7,929 bases of DNA from an uncultured Flavobacteriaceae bacterium. GTDB taxonomy: Bacteria; Bacteroidota; Bacteroidia; Flavobacteriales; Flavobacteriaceae. Each line of letters opens with the position of its first letter. Position 1 is the stretch's first letter. The position numbers and the translations under genes are program-made. Shown piece after piece: positions 1 to 6,700 of the stretch. The notes below the pieces were generated by a model. It was not told where the DNA came from. It worked only from the letters and a program-made list of their open reading frames with translations, and ran no database searches. Where the stretch lies: the NCBI GenBank assembly GCA_938018045.1, contig CALIIP010000075.1, forward strand, positions 1 to 7,929, written 5' to 3'.

Positions 1-1353
1 AGCATAAGACAAGAATTTTTCTGCTTCTTTCAACTCATTGGTCATAATTGCTGAAGATAACCCTTGAGCAACACCATTTTGTTTACTAATAGCATTTTCT
101 ACTTCGCCAGAATATTTCATTAAATATAAAATAGGAGCAAAAGTTTCATGCTGTACTATTTCAAAATGATTTTCTGCTTCAATAATTGCTGGTTTTACGT
201 AACATCCAGATTCGTATCCTTTTCCTTCTAACACGCCTCCTTCTACCAATACGTTTCCACCTTCAGCCTTTGCTTTTTCAATAGCAGACAAATATGTGTT
301 TACAGAATCATGATCAATTAACGGACCTATATGGTTCTTTTCGTCTAGCGGATTTCCAATTGTTAATTGACCATAAGCCCCAACAATTGCATCTCTTACT
401 TTATCGTACACAGATTCGTGAATGATTAATCTTCTAGTTGAAGTACAACGTTGTCCACATGTTCCTACGGCACCAAATACTGCTCCAGGAACTACCACTT
501 TTAAATCTGCAGTTGGAGTAATAATAATTGCATTGTTTCCTCCAAGTTCTAATAATGATTTTCCAAAACGTTTTGCAACTGTTGCACCAACGATTCTTCC
601 CATTCTTGTAGAGCCAGTTGCAGAAACTAGAGGAATTCTAGTATCAGTGGTCATCATTTCACCAACTTTGTAATCTCCGTTTATAATAGACGAAATACCT
701 TCAGGTAAATTATTTTCTTTTAGAATCTCAGCGATTATGTTTTGACATGCTACAGTACATAAAGGTGCTTTTTCAGAACCTTTCCACACACATACATCAC
801 CACAAATCCAAGCCAATGCTGTATTCCAAGCCCAAACTGCTACTGGAAAGTTAAATGCAGAGATAATACCAACAACACCTATTGGATGCCATTGTTCTCT
901 CATTACGTGTCCTGGACGTTCAGACGGAATTGTTTGACCGTTTAATTGTCTTGATAATCCTACTGCAAAATCACAAATGTCAATCATTTCTTGAACTTCT
1001 CCGTAACCTTCTTGTAAAGATTTACCCATTTCATAAGAAACTAATTTTCCTAATGGCTCTTTTAAATCTCTTAATTTATTTCCAAACTGACGTACAATTT
1101 CTCCACGTTGAGGCGCTGGCATATCTCTAAAAGATAAAAATGCTTTCGTAGCCGCATCCATCACTTTTTCGTAATCTTCTCTTGTAGTAGTTCTTACTTT
1201 TCCAATTAACTTTCCATCAACTGGAGAGTATGATTCAATAATTTCTCCGTTAGAAAAATTGTTAGAACCTGTAGAGGTTCCTTCGTTTATGTCTTTTAAG
1301 CCTAATTGTTTTAGTGCTTCTTGTATTCCAAAATCTGTTGCAACTGCTGGCAT
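1..1353 (-). CDS. ALDH7-family (antiquitin-type) aldehyde dehydrogenase, partial at C-terminus
   Basis: This is an NAD(P)-dependent aldehyde dehydrogenase of the ALDH7 subgroup, whose members oxidise alpha-aminoadipate semialdehyde / piperideine-6-carboxylate in lysine and pipecolate breakdown (bacterial amaB/pcd type). I translated 451 residues from the ATG at 1353; the family is about 510 long, so roughly 60 C-terminal residues lie beyond base 1. Visible hallmarks are SAFNFP with Asn168, WKGSE with Lys191 (cofactor binding), GSTRMG at 247-252, the general base Glu269 in LLELGGNNA, the nucleophile Cys303 in GQRCTS, and HETFAP with Glu403. The stretches GEVQEMIDICDFAVGLSRQ and HPIGVVGIISAFNFPVAVW are very close to antiquitin as I remember it, which separates it from generic ALDHs. 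It is soluble and cytoplasmic, with no signal peptide. One oddity is Cys299 (GTCGQRC), where Ala is usual. The substrate is inferred from subfamily alone; no other lysine-pathway gene is in view. Confidence 0.93.
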   Translation of the reverse strand, partial: MPAVATDFGIQEALKQLGLKDINEGTSTGSNNFSNGEIIESYSPVDGKLIGKVRTTTREDYEKVMDAATKAFLSFRDMPAPQRGEIVRQFGNKLRDLKEPLGKLVSYEMGKSLQEGYGEVQEMIDICDFAVGLSRQLNGQTIPSERPGHVMREQWHPIGVVGIISAFNFPVAVWAWNTALAWICGDVCVWKGSEKAPLCTVACQNIIAEILKENNLPEGISSIINGDYKVGEMMTTDTRIPLVSATGSTRMGRIVGATVAKRFGKSLLELGGNNAIIITPTADLKVVVPGAVFGAVGTCGQRCTSTRRLIIHESVYDKVRDAIVGAYGQLTIGNPLDEKNHIGPLIDHDSVNTYLSAIEKAKAEGGNVLVEGGVLEGKGYESGCYVKPAIIEAENHFEIVQHETFAPILYLMKYSGEVENAISKQNGVAQGLSSAIMTNELKEAEKFLSYA

Positions 1354-1387
1354 ATGCTATAGAATTAATGTATTAATAATTTAATGG

Positions 1388-1395
1388 CAAAGATA
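1388..1395 (-). promoter_or_regulatory. Bacteroidota -7 promoter box (TATCTTTG) for the ALDH7 gene
   Basis: Read on the minus strand this is TATCTTTG, a perfect match to the Bacteroidota sigma-ABfrm -7 consensus TAnnTTTG. It lies 34 bases upstream of the ATG at 1353, which leaves a plausible leader of about 25-30 bases. A TTTG at 1408-1411 could serve as the -33 element, but the 12-base spacer is shorter than the usual 17-20 or so, so only the -7 box is well supported. It implies that the dehydrogenase is transcribed separately from the upstream T9SS gene. Confidence 0.5.
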
Positions 1396-1458
1396 CAATT
1401 AATTAGTCAAAAAAAGAGACTTTAATTTATTGATATACTATTGAGGAAAAAGAATTTT

Positions 1459-3717
1459 TTATCGCTTCAAAGTAAAATGTCCAGCGCGACGATTACCTTC
1501 AATTATAACAACATACCAATAATCTGATGAAGGTAAAGGATTATTGTTGTGTAAACCATCCCAAGAAAATGGTGCGTTTTTTACATTTTTTAGAACTTTT
1601 CCAAATCTATCAAAAACAGTAACTTCAAAATCATTATAATTTTCAATCCCTTTTAAATCAAAAGTATCGTTCACACCATCATTATTTGGAGTGAAAAATT
1701 TTGGGATGTAGAAATGGAGATGTTCATCTGTAACGACTTCATTACATCCATTTACCTTTATATAAATAGTAAATAACCCATTCTCAATATTTGGAAAAAT
1801 AGCACTTGATTGATAGTTAATTCCATCTAAAGAATACAGAAAGTTCCCAATATTAGAAGTAATTACAACAATAGAGTTTCCGTCTGATGAAATAACTTCA
1901 ATTATTGGTTGTTCTCCAGTTACTTCCCAAACACAAGTTGATGTATTAAATGTTGCAGTTTGCCAACATTCTAATCCAGTTGGTTGAGTTGGCTGTGTAC
2001 CTGTAACTTCCCAAATACAAGTTGATGTATTAAAAGTTGCAGTTTGCCAACATTCTAATCCAGTTGGTTGCGTTGGTTGAGCACCTGTTGTTTCCCACGA
2101 ACAAGTTGTACTATTGAAAGATGTTGTTTCCCAACATTCTAATGTCGGTTGCATAGGTTGTGTACCATTAACTTCCCACAAACAAGTTGTATTATTAAAC
2201 GTTGTAGTTTGCCAACATTCTAATCCAGTAGGTTGAGTTGGTTGAGTACCTGTAGTTTCCCATGAACAAGTTGCAGTGTTGAAAGATGTTGTTTCCCAAC
2301 ATTCTAATGTCGGTTGCGCTGGTTGATTACCAGTAACTTCCCAAACACAAGATGTATTATTAAATGTTGCAGTTTCCCAGCAATCTAATCCAGTAGGTTG
2401 AGTTGGTTGTGTACCTGTAATTTCCCAAGCACAAGTCGTGTTGTTAAATGTTGCGATTTCCCAACACTCTATTGATGGTTGCGTTGGTTGATTACCAGTA
2501 ACTTCCCAAACACAAGATGTATTATTAAATGTTGCAGTTTCCCAGCAATCTAATCCAGTAGGTTGAGTTGGTTGTGTACCTGTAACTTCCCAAGCACAAG
2601 TTGTGTTGTTAAATGTTGCTGTTTCCCAACACGCTATAGTTGGTTGTGTTGGCTGAGTCCCTGTAACATCCCAAGAACAAGTTGTATCATTTATAGTTGC
2701 TGTTTCCCAACACTCTATTGTAGGTGCAGATGGTAATTGATTAACAATCAATTGAAAAACATCTGAAGTAACATTACACAAAGAATTATTAAGGTTAGAA
2801 GCCGATTCCGCAACTTTTGCTCTATAATAATGAGTTGTCATTATACTATTCATTGATACAGTTTGAGAATTTTCACCAGGAATATCTGTCCAATTAATTC
2901 CGTCTGTACTTTCTTGCCATTGATAAAAATGTGAACTAAAAACAGAATTATCTGGCGTTACAGTTAATGTTTGAGAAAATGGAGTATTCGTACTACAAAT
3001 TGTAATACTACTATTACTTACTTGGTCACTAATAGAAATAAAGTCACCACAACTTTTAAAAACAATATCATCAATCGCTAAATCATTTCCGCAGCCACCA
3101 ATTCCATTATTTATCATTTTTAAAATAACCGCAGTTTGACCTGGAAGTGTTTGAAAAACCAATCCATATTGTTGCCAAAATGGAGTTGTGGAAGAAAATA
3201 TATTACCTGTATCACCACTTGCCAAAAGATTAGTATTTGAAATGTCCCAGATTTCAAATTTAACGTTGACTGGTATTCCACCACCACCACAACCTGAAGT
3301 AGGTAAAATATTAATTAGCCAAGAAGAGAATTCATACGTTGTATTTTCACACAACCCATTAATAGGCGTACTATAAAATTCGCCAGGATCAGTTGGGTCA
3401 TCAGTTGCATTTACTATTAAAGCCTTACCATTTGTATCTCCTGGTGTATGATCACTTGGTAAATTCCATCCAAAAGAAAAAGTATTTTGTCCTATTGTAT
3501 ATTGTCCATCTTGCGGTCCACTATTAGCTACAAAAACATAATTTGTAATTCCTACTGACAATGCAGGGCCATAGTTTGTGCCTGTTCCAAAAGTTTCTGT
3601 AAAAATTGGGTCACCAGAATTTCCATTGCAGAACCCTAATTGTGCAGCTAACTTTTCAGAAGATAAAAAAGCACAAATGAGGATTATAAAATTAACAACA
3701 AAGAATTGTTTTTTCAA
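1459..3717 (-). CDS. Secreted multidomain repeat protein with T9SS type B sorting domain
   Basis: This is probably a cell-surface or secreted adhesin-like protein exported by Sec and then by the type IX system. I place the start at the TTG at 3715-3717 (752 residues), because it gives a canonical signal peptide beginning MKKQFF with a hydrophobic core and cleavage near LAA-Q at 25/26. An upstream TTG at 3736-3738 would add seven residues. No in-frame ATG exists before the TAA at 3745-3747. Domains are: jelly-roll/CBM-like module about 26-223 (GEFYSTPINGLCENTTYEFS, then NDLAIDDIVFKSCG); Ig-like module about 224-328 (YQWQESTDGINW); ten tandem Cys/Trp repeats 332-604; a short beta domain 605-668 (FLYSLDGINYQSS); and a C-terminal sorting domain of the gliding-motility-associated type (TIGR04131-like) about 669-752, with FTPNNDGVNDTF at 675-686, VFDRFGK, SWDG and a basic KR end. 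No enzymatic motif is seen and the ligand is unknown. No convincing promoter is visible upstream and no strong terminator downstream. Confidence 0.9.
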   Translation of the reverse strand: MKKQFFVVNFIILICAFLSSEKLAAQLGFCNGNSGDPIFTETFGTGTNYGPALSVGITNYVFVANSGPQDGQYTIGQNTFSFGWNLPSDHTPGDTNGKALIVNATDDPTDPGEFYSTPINGLCENTTYEFSSWLINILPTSGCGGGGIPVNVKFEIWDISNTNLLASGDTGNIFSSTTPFWQQYGLVFQTLPGQTAVILKMINNGIGGCGNDLAIDDIVFKSCGDFISISDQVSNSSITICSTNTPFSQTLTVTPDNSVFSSHFYQWQESTDGINWTDIPGENSQTVSMNSIMTTHYYRAKVAESASNLNNSLCNVTSDVFQLIVNQLPSAPTIECWETATINDTTCSWDVTGTQPTQPTIACWETATFNNTTCAWEVTGTQPTQPTGLDCWETATFNNTSCVWEVTGNQPTQPSIECWEIATFNNTTCAWEITGTQPTQPTGLDCWETATFNNTSCVWEVTGNQPAQPTLECWETTSFNTATCSWETTGTQPTQPTGLECWQTTTFNNTTCLWEVNGTQPMQPTLECWETTSFNSTTCSWETTGAQPTQPTGLECWQTATFNTSTCIWEVTGTQPTQPTGLECWQTATFNTSTCVWEVTGEQPIIEVISSDGNSIVVITSNIGNFLYSLDGINYQSSAIFPNIENGLFTIYIKVNGCNEVVTDEHLHFYIPKFFTPNNDGVNDTFDLKGIENYNDFEVTVFDRFGKVLKNVKNAPFSWDGLHNNNPLPSSDYWYVVIIEGNRRAGHFTLKR
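1906..2724 (-). repeat. Ten tandem in-frame repeats of 27/28 codons in the T9SS cargo protein
   Basis: The array covers residues 332-604 of the 752-residue protein. Each unit reads roughly PT(GL/I/L)(E/D)CWETATFNxTTC, then xWEVTGTQPTQ. It carries two Cys separated by ten residues, a Trp right after the first Cys and another two after the second, and ends in a TGxQP linker. Distances between successive first Cys residues are 27, 28, 27, 28, 27, 28, 27, 28 and 28. The units therefore alternate between a short form (PTxECWE) and a long form (PTGLxCWE or CWQ), giving a 55-codon (165-base) higher-order period. The two Cys of a unit probably form a disulfide after export, making a stiff stalk of small modules. 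That role is inference; I recall similar CWETATF-type repeats in other Bacteroidota surface proteins but cannot name a family. Confidence 0.95.
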
Positions 3718-3833
3718 TTTAAGATATATTTGAAACAAGACTAGTTATATTTAACTGAATTAACAACTTTTACGCCAATAAAATTACTGATGTATTGTTT
3801 ATGTATGGTTAATTATGTGGAAATTAAAGTAGT

Positions 3834-3866
3834 AAAAAACCCGTCTATGAAAATAGACGGATTTTT
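3834..3866 (-). terminator. Rho-independent terminator of the sigma/anti-sigma transcript
   Basis: A perfect 8-base stem, CCGTCTAT (3841-3848) and ATAGACGG (3853-3860), encloses a 4-base loop. On the minus strand it is followed by a G and six T residues, and preceded by five A residues that can extend the stem. It lies 34 bases past the stop of the 610-residue anti-sigma/barrel protein. The plus strand also ends in ATTTTT, so the element is symmetric, but no plus-strand gene points into it. It separates the sigma operon from the T9SS gene downstream. Confidence 0.88.
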
Positions 3867-3868
3867 AA

Positions 3869-3889
3869 TGTTTGGTAACCAGCCAAACA
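3869..3889 (-). other. Second inverted repeat between stop codon and terminator
   Basis: TGTTTGG (3869-3875) and CCAAACA (3883-3889) form a perfect 7-base inverted repeat with a 7-base loop. It sits 10 bases after the stop codon of the anti-sigma/barrel gene and only 2 bases from the terminator stem region. It has no T-tract of its own, so on sequence alone it is an extra 3'-end hairpin rather than a second terminator. It may protect the transcript's 3' end or be a protein-binding palindrome; the sequence does not say which. Confidence 0.5.
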
Positions 3890-3899
3890 AATTAACCAA

Positions 3900-5732
3900 C
3901 TAAAACTTGTAGTTTAAACCAGAATATACTCCGAGAGTATATGGTTTAAAATTATCTGCATTTTTTGAAAATGTACTTGTATGTATTTTTAACATTGGAG
4001 CGACATTTAAGTAAAGATTTTTATTTATCTTATAATCAAAATCAAATCCGAGATTTCCGCTAAAATTGATATTGTTTAAGTTATTTGCTTCTCCAACAGA
4101 AGATGTAAATGTTGAGGTTTCAACAGACACTTCATTTTTATTTAAAAACAGCGTACTAAATCCGCCAATAAGGTTTACACCAATTTTTTTACTATTATTG
4201 AGTTTGTATTTCAACTCTAGTGGAACTTCTATATATCCAAACTCTTGATTTAAAACACCTTTTGTAGGTGTAGAAGTTAGGGTTTCAAGTTGATTATTGT
4301 TTAAAAAATTTGTTGCGTTTATACTTAAAATCACAACATTATTGTTGTAATCTACATTTACTAATTTTTGCTGAAGTTGTTGACTCGGATTGATAAACAC
4401 ATCTCTAATTTCATAACCGACATTTACAAGTGCAACTCCAGACCTTAAACTCAATTTTTTATTTAATCGATATTCTATATTTAGACCATAAGATGCTGAC
4501 TTACTACCTTTTTTAGGGCTACTAACAAATTGTGGATCTAAAGGCGAAGTTTTTTCTGTAAAAGAATTATAATATACAGGGCCAAATATAGATGCAACAG
4601 ACCATTTTTTGTTATCTTTTTCTTCCTCAGTGATTTTTAACACATCTTCTAAAGGTTCTAACTCTTTAACAGCTGTATCAGCTACTGTATTTTCAACTTC
4701 ACTTGTCTCATTTAAATTAATTTGGTCACTCAATAGTTTTTCATTTGAGTTAGTCAAATTTTCTTCAAGACTTCCTGCAATTTTATCAGATTGAGATTCG
4801 TTTAAGTATTCTGTTTTAAAACTATCATTTATAGTTGCAATACTAGTATCACTTGTGTTTTTAAGATTATTTTTAGAATTAGTTTCTACAAAATCGTTTG
4901 TTGCCTTTTTTGACTGAAACTTAGCAATTGTATTCTTTGAATTTTGTTGTTGTTCTTGTTCGGAGTTGTTTTGGCGCTTACCATCAAGCACCATTTTATT
5001 GGTCAAAGCATTATTTTTATTTTCATTATTTTCTGTATCAGCGATTACATTTCCATCAGATTTTAGTAGATCACTTTTCAGAATCTCTTTATTGATTTTA
5101 GGCGTATCTTTTTTATCAGAGTCATTAACAGTGTTGTCATAATTTTTTGCTTCAGCAATTACATTTCCATTTTCAGTTGAATTTAAAACATCCCTTTTAA
5201 GACTTTCTTTATTGATTTCAGGAGTGTTCTCATTATCAGAACCAGGAGAATTAATGTTGCTATTATTATCTACTCCAGTTATTAAATTTCTATTTTTAGT
5301 TGAATTTAAAACATCCTTTTTAAGACTTTCTTTATTGATTTTAGGTGCTTTATCAGAGTTAGTAACATTAATGTTATCATCATTTTCTGTTTCCGCAACT
5401 GCATTCCCATTATCAGTAGAATTTAAAATGTCTTTTTTAAGAATGCTGTCTTCTATGTTTATGTTAGGTGCATAATCATTTTCTGAATCATTTACAATAG
5501 TGTTGTTATTAATATCTGAGGATTCAGAATTAAAATAATTTACACCTCCAATTGTTAGGAAGATTAAAACTGCTACAGCACTTCCAATAAGCAACCATGA
5601 AGGAAATATTGATGTTGATTTGTTTGTGTTTAGATCGCGTTCAATACCTTTCCAAATAGTATCCGGAGGAGAAACCTCAAAATCTTTGAGTTTTTCTTGA
5701 AACAATCTATCTATATTTTTATTCGTTTTCAT
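3900..5732 (-). CDS. Anti-sigma factor/outer-membrane beta-barrel fusion protein with long repeat linker
   Basis: This 610-residue protein is the probable partner of the ECF sigma factor encoded 4 bases upstream. The N-terminal 9-34 segment, containing LKDFEVSPPDTIWKGIERDL, matches the short cytoplasmic segment typical of Bacteroidota anti-sigma/OMP proteins. It lacks the zinc HxxxCxxC motif of classic anti-sigma domains and any FecR-like domain. A single membrane helix follows at about 43-64. Residues 65-375 form a low-complexity Asn/Ser/Asp/Glu/Lys-rich linker, with four degenerate repeats of about 41 residues at 88-240. Residues 376-610 alternate beta-strand-like segments (YGLNIEYRLNKKLSLRSGVA, GYIEVPLELKYKL, NLGFDFDYKINKNLYLNVAP) and end in GLNYKF. 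The terminal Phe and this pattern fit a small outer-membrane barrel of the OMP_b-brl_2 kind. The expected topology is N-in, with the linker crossing the periplasm. Function as an anti-sigma is inferred from architecture and gene order. Confidence 0.85.
   Translation of the reverse strand: MKTNKNIDRLFQEKLKDFEVSPPDTIWKGIERDLNTNKSTSIFPSWLLIGSAVAVLIFLTIGGVNYFNSESSDINNNTIVNDSENDYAPNINIEDSILKKDILNSTDNGNAVAETENDDNINVTNSDKAPKINKESLKKDVLNSTKNRNLITGVDNNSNINSPGSDNENTPEINKESLKRDVLNSTENGNVIAEAKNYDNTVNDSDKKDTPKINKEILKSDLLKSDGNVIADTENNENKNNALTNKMVLDGKRQNNSEQEQQQNSKNTIAKFQSKKATNDFVETNSKNNLKNTSDTSIATINDSFKTEYLNESQSDKIAGSLEENLTNSNEKLLSDQINLNETSEVENTVADTAVKELEPLEDVLKITEEEKDNKKWSVASIFGPVYYNSFTEKTSPLDPQFVSSPKKGSKSASYGLNIEYRLNKKLSLRSGVALVNVGYEIRDVFINPSQQLQQKLVNVDYNNNVVILSINATNFLNNNQLETLTSTPTKGVLNQEFGYIEVPLELKYKLNNSKKIGVNLIGGFSTLFLNKNEVSVETSTFTSSVGEANNLNNINFSGNLGFDFDYKINKNLYLNVAPMLKIHTSTFSKNADNFKPYTLGVYSGLNYKF
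5013..5471 (-). repeat. Four degenerate ~41-codon repeats in the periplasmic linker of the anti-sigma fusion
   Basis: Units begin at residues 88, 129, 170 and 210, with a core of (A/T)PKINKESLKKDVLNSTxNGN followed by an acidic Asn-rich tail (VIAEAxNxDN, then NDSDK). The last unit is shortened and lacks part of the NST core. At DNA level, 5175-5218 and 5298-5341 match at 43 of 44 bases with an offset of exactly 123 bases (41 codons), so at least one duplication is recent. The units look disordered and highly charged, as expected of a flexible tether rather than a folded domain. Confidence 0.85.
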
Positions 5733-5736
5733 TACT

Positions 5737-6279
5737 TTAATTTTGCATTTTTATTTCAGTTTGTTCATTTTCGATTAATTTTTCTCTTAAAATTAATCGC
5801 GCCCTAGATAAATTTGACTTTGAAGTACCTTCGGTAATAGTTAATTTTTTTGCGATTTCTTTATGAGAATATCCATCTAAAACATAGAGGTTAAAAACCA
5901 TTCTATATCTATCTGGAAGCTCTTGTATAATACTTAATAAATAGTCAAGCGAAACAGTTTCTTCGTCAACTTCTACTATAACTTCGTCAGGTATTTCCTC
6001 TGTTACAAGGCTTAACATGCTTTTTGTTCTATATTTTTGTAGCGCTGTATTTATTACTATTCGTTTCATCCAACCTTCAAAAGAACCTTTATGATTGTAT
6101 TGTCCTATTTTATTAAATATAGTGATAAATCCATCTTGTAAGTTGTCTTGTGCTTGGGCATAATTTTTAGAATATTTAAGACATAAAGCGAACAGTTTAC
6201 CAGAAAATAGTTGGTAAACTTCTGCTTGTGCTTTGCGGTCATTCTTAGCACATCTTTGTATGAGTTTTTTTAAACTCAT
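5737..6279 (-). CDS. ECF-subfamily RNA polymerase sigma-70 factor
   Basis: This 180-residue alternative sigma factor directs RNA polymerase to a dedicated promoter set. Region 2 is about 23-88: AQAQDNLQDGFITIFNKIGQ is the core-binding/-10 segment, and FEGWMKRIVINTALQKYR follows the usual ECF pattern. An acidic linker of about 92-110 (EEIPDEVIVEVDEE) joins it to region 4 at about 112-165, with LPDRYRMVFNLYVLDGYSHK and the helix-turn-helix EIAKKLTITEGTSKSNLSRA contacting the -35 element. Length and the absence of extra domains are typical of Bacteroidota ECF factors. The gene starts 16 bases after the lipoprotein stop, and its own stop lies 4 bases before the anti-sigma/barrel start, so co-transcription is very likely. 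The ATG at 6277-6279 is the only sensible start, and it lies in a perfect hairpin. The signal and regulon are not visible here. Confidence 0.95.
   Translation of the reverse strand: MSLKKLIQRCAKNDRKAQAEVYQLFSGKLFALCLKYSKNYAQAQDNLQDGFITIFNKIGQYNHKGSFEGWMKRIVINTALQKYRTKSMLSLVTEEIPDEVIVEVDEETVSLDYLLSIIQELPDRYRMVFNLYVLDGYSHKEIAKKLTITEGTSKSNLSRARLILREKLIENEQTEIKMQN
6260..6279 (-). promoter_or_regulatory. Perfect hairpin containing the sigma-factor start codon
   Basis: In mRNA orientation the first 20 bases of the sigma gene form ATGAGTTT, a four-A loop, and AAACTCAT: a perfect 8-base stem whose 5' arm begins with the ATG itself. Such a structure could mask the initiation codon and make translation depend on ribosomes arriving from the lipoprotein gene 16 bases upstream, or on temperature. 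The stem is A/U-rich (two G-C pairs among eight), so its stability is modest and the regulatory role is inference. Confidence 0.4.
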
Positions 6280-6295
6280 GGTTTCTTTGGTTTAT

Positions 6296-6700
6296 CTATA
6301 TTACAGGAACCTCGACAATTAAATACTCATCGTTTCCTTGATTATCACTTCCTTGCCAGAATTTGAAAGTGTATGTGTCTTCTTGCCTCGCTTCAATAGA
6401 AATAATATATTCGCTATCTAGAGTTGTTTGCGTACAAGTAACATCATCATTTACAATTGCATACGTATATATTTCTCTCGAAGTTTCATCATGTATATAA
6501 TCAAAATTATAGAAAGAATAACAGGTGCTTGGTAATGTATAACTAACAACTATATCATAAGTTTCACCTAAAGTAAATTCGTCTGGAATGTCAACTTCTG
6601 TTGCAGCAATACGTTCAAAATGTTGACTTGGAGTATCATCATCCAAAGAGCAAGCTGAAAAAGAAATAATTGCTATTAAAATTAAAAGTGCTTTTTTCAT
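6296..6700 (-). CDS. Small predicted lipoprotein, first gene of the sigma operon
   Basis: This is a 134-residue protein I do not recognise by name. It starts at ATG with MKKALL, a short hydrophobic core and the lipobox SFSAC, so Cys17 should be lipidated after cleavage by signal peptidase II. The residues after the Cys are SLDDD; an acidic patch here resembles the Bacteroidota lipoprotein export signal that sends lipoproteins to the outer face of the outer membrane. The mature part (about 115 residues) looks like a single beta-sandwich, with VDIPDEFTLGETYDIVVSY, YIISIEARQEDTYTFKFW and a final YLIVEVPV strand, plus Cys60 and Cys89 that may pair. No catalytic motif is seen. Its place at the head of the sigma/anti-sigma group suggests a sensor, an accessory subunit or an autoregulated target, but this is inference only. 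Confidence 0.85.
   Translation of the reverse strand: MKKALLILIAIISFSACSLDDDTPSQHFERIAATEVDIPDEFTLGETYDIVVSYTLPSTCYSFYNFDYIHDETSREIYTYAIVNDDVTCTQTTLDSEYIISIEARQEDTYTFKFWQGSDNQGNDEYLIVEVPVI

Noticed and set aside
422..673. Plus-strand reading frame of 83 codons
   Set aside because: It lies wholly inside the ALDH7 gene on the opposite strand and its translation has no recognisable features. The 82-codon frame at 882-1130 is rejected for the same reason.
1405..1421. Possible weak terminator after the T9SS gene (AGTC and GACT arms)
   Set aside because: The stem is only 4 bases, no T-tract follows on the minus strand, and the -33/-7 region of the ALDH7 promoter overlaps it.
1906..2724. Regularly spaced repeats that could look like a CRISPR array
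   Set aside because: The repeats are in-frame, degenerate, have no unique spacers, and encode a continuous Cys/Trp peptide repeat.
3188..3376. Plus-strand reading frame within the T9SS gene
   Set aside because: It is antisense to the well-supported jelly-roll domain; no promoter, start context or protein feature supports it.
3739..3833. Search for a -7/-33 promoter upstream of the T9SS gene
   Set aside because: No TAnnTTTG match was found on the minus strand; the nearest (TAATTTTA) lacks the final G, so no promoter is claimed.
4066..5475. Three plus-strand reading frames (4066-4248, 4609-4794, 5212-5475) antisense to the anti-sigma fusion
   Set aside because: They are Ser/Leu/Phe-rich mirror images of the Asn/Asp/Lys-rich linker and barrel codons, including a mirror of the repeats.
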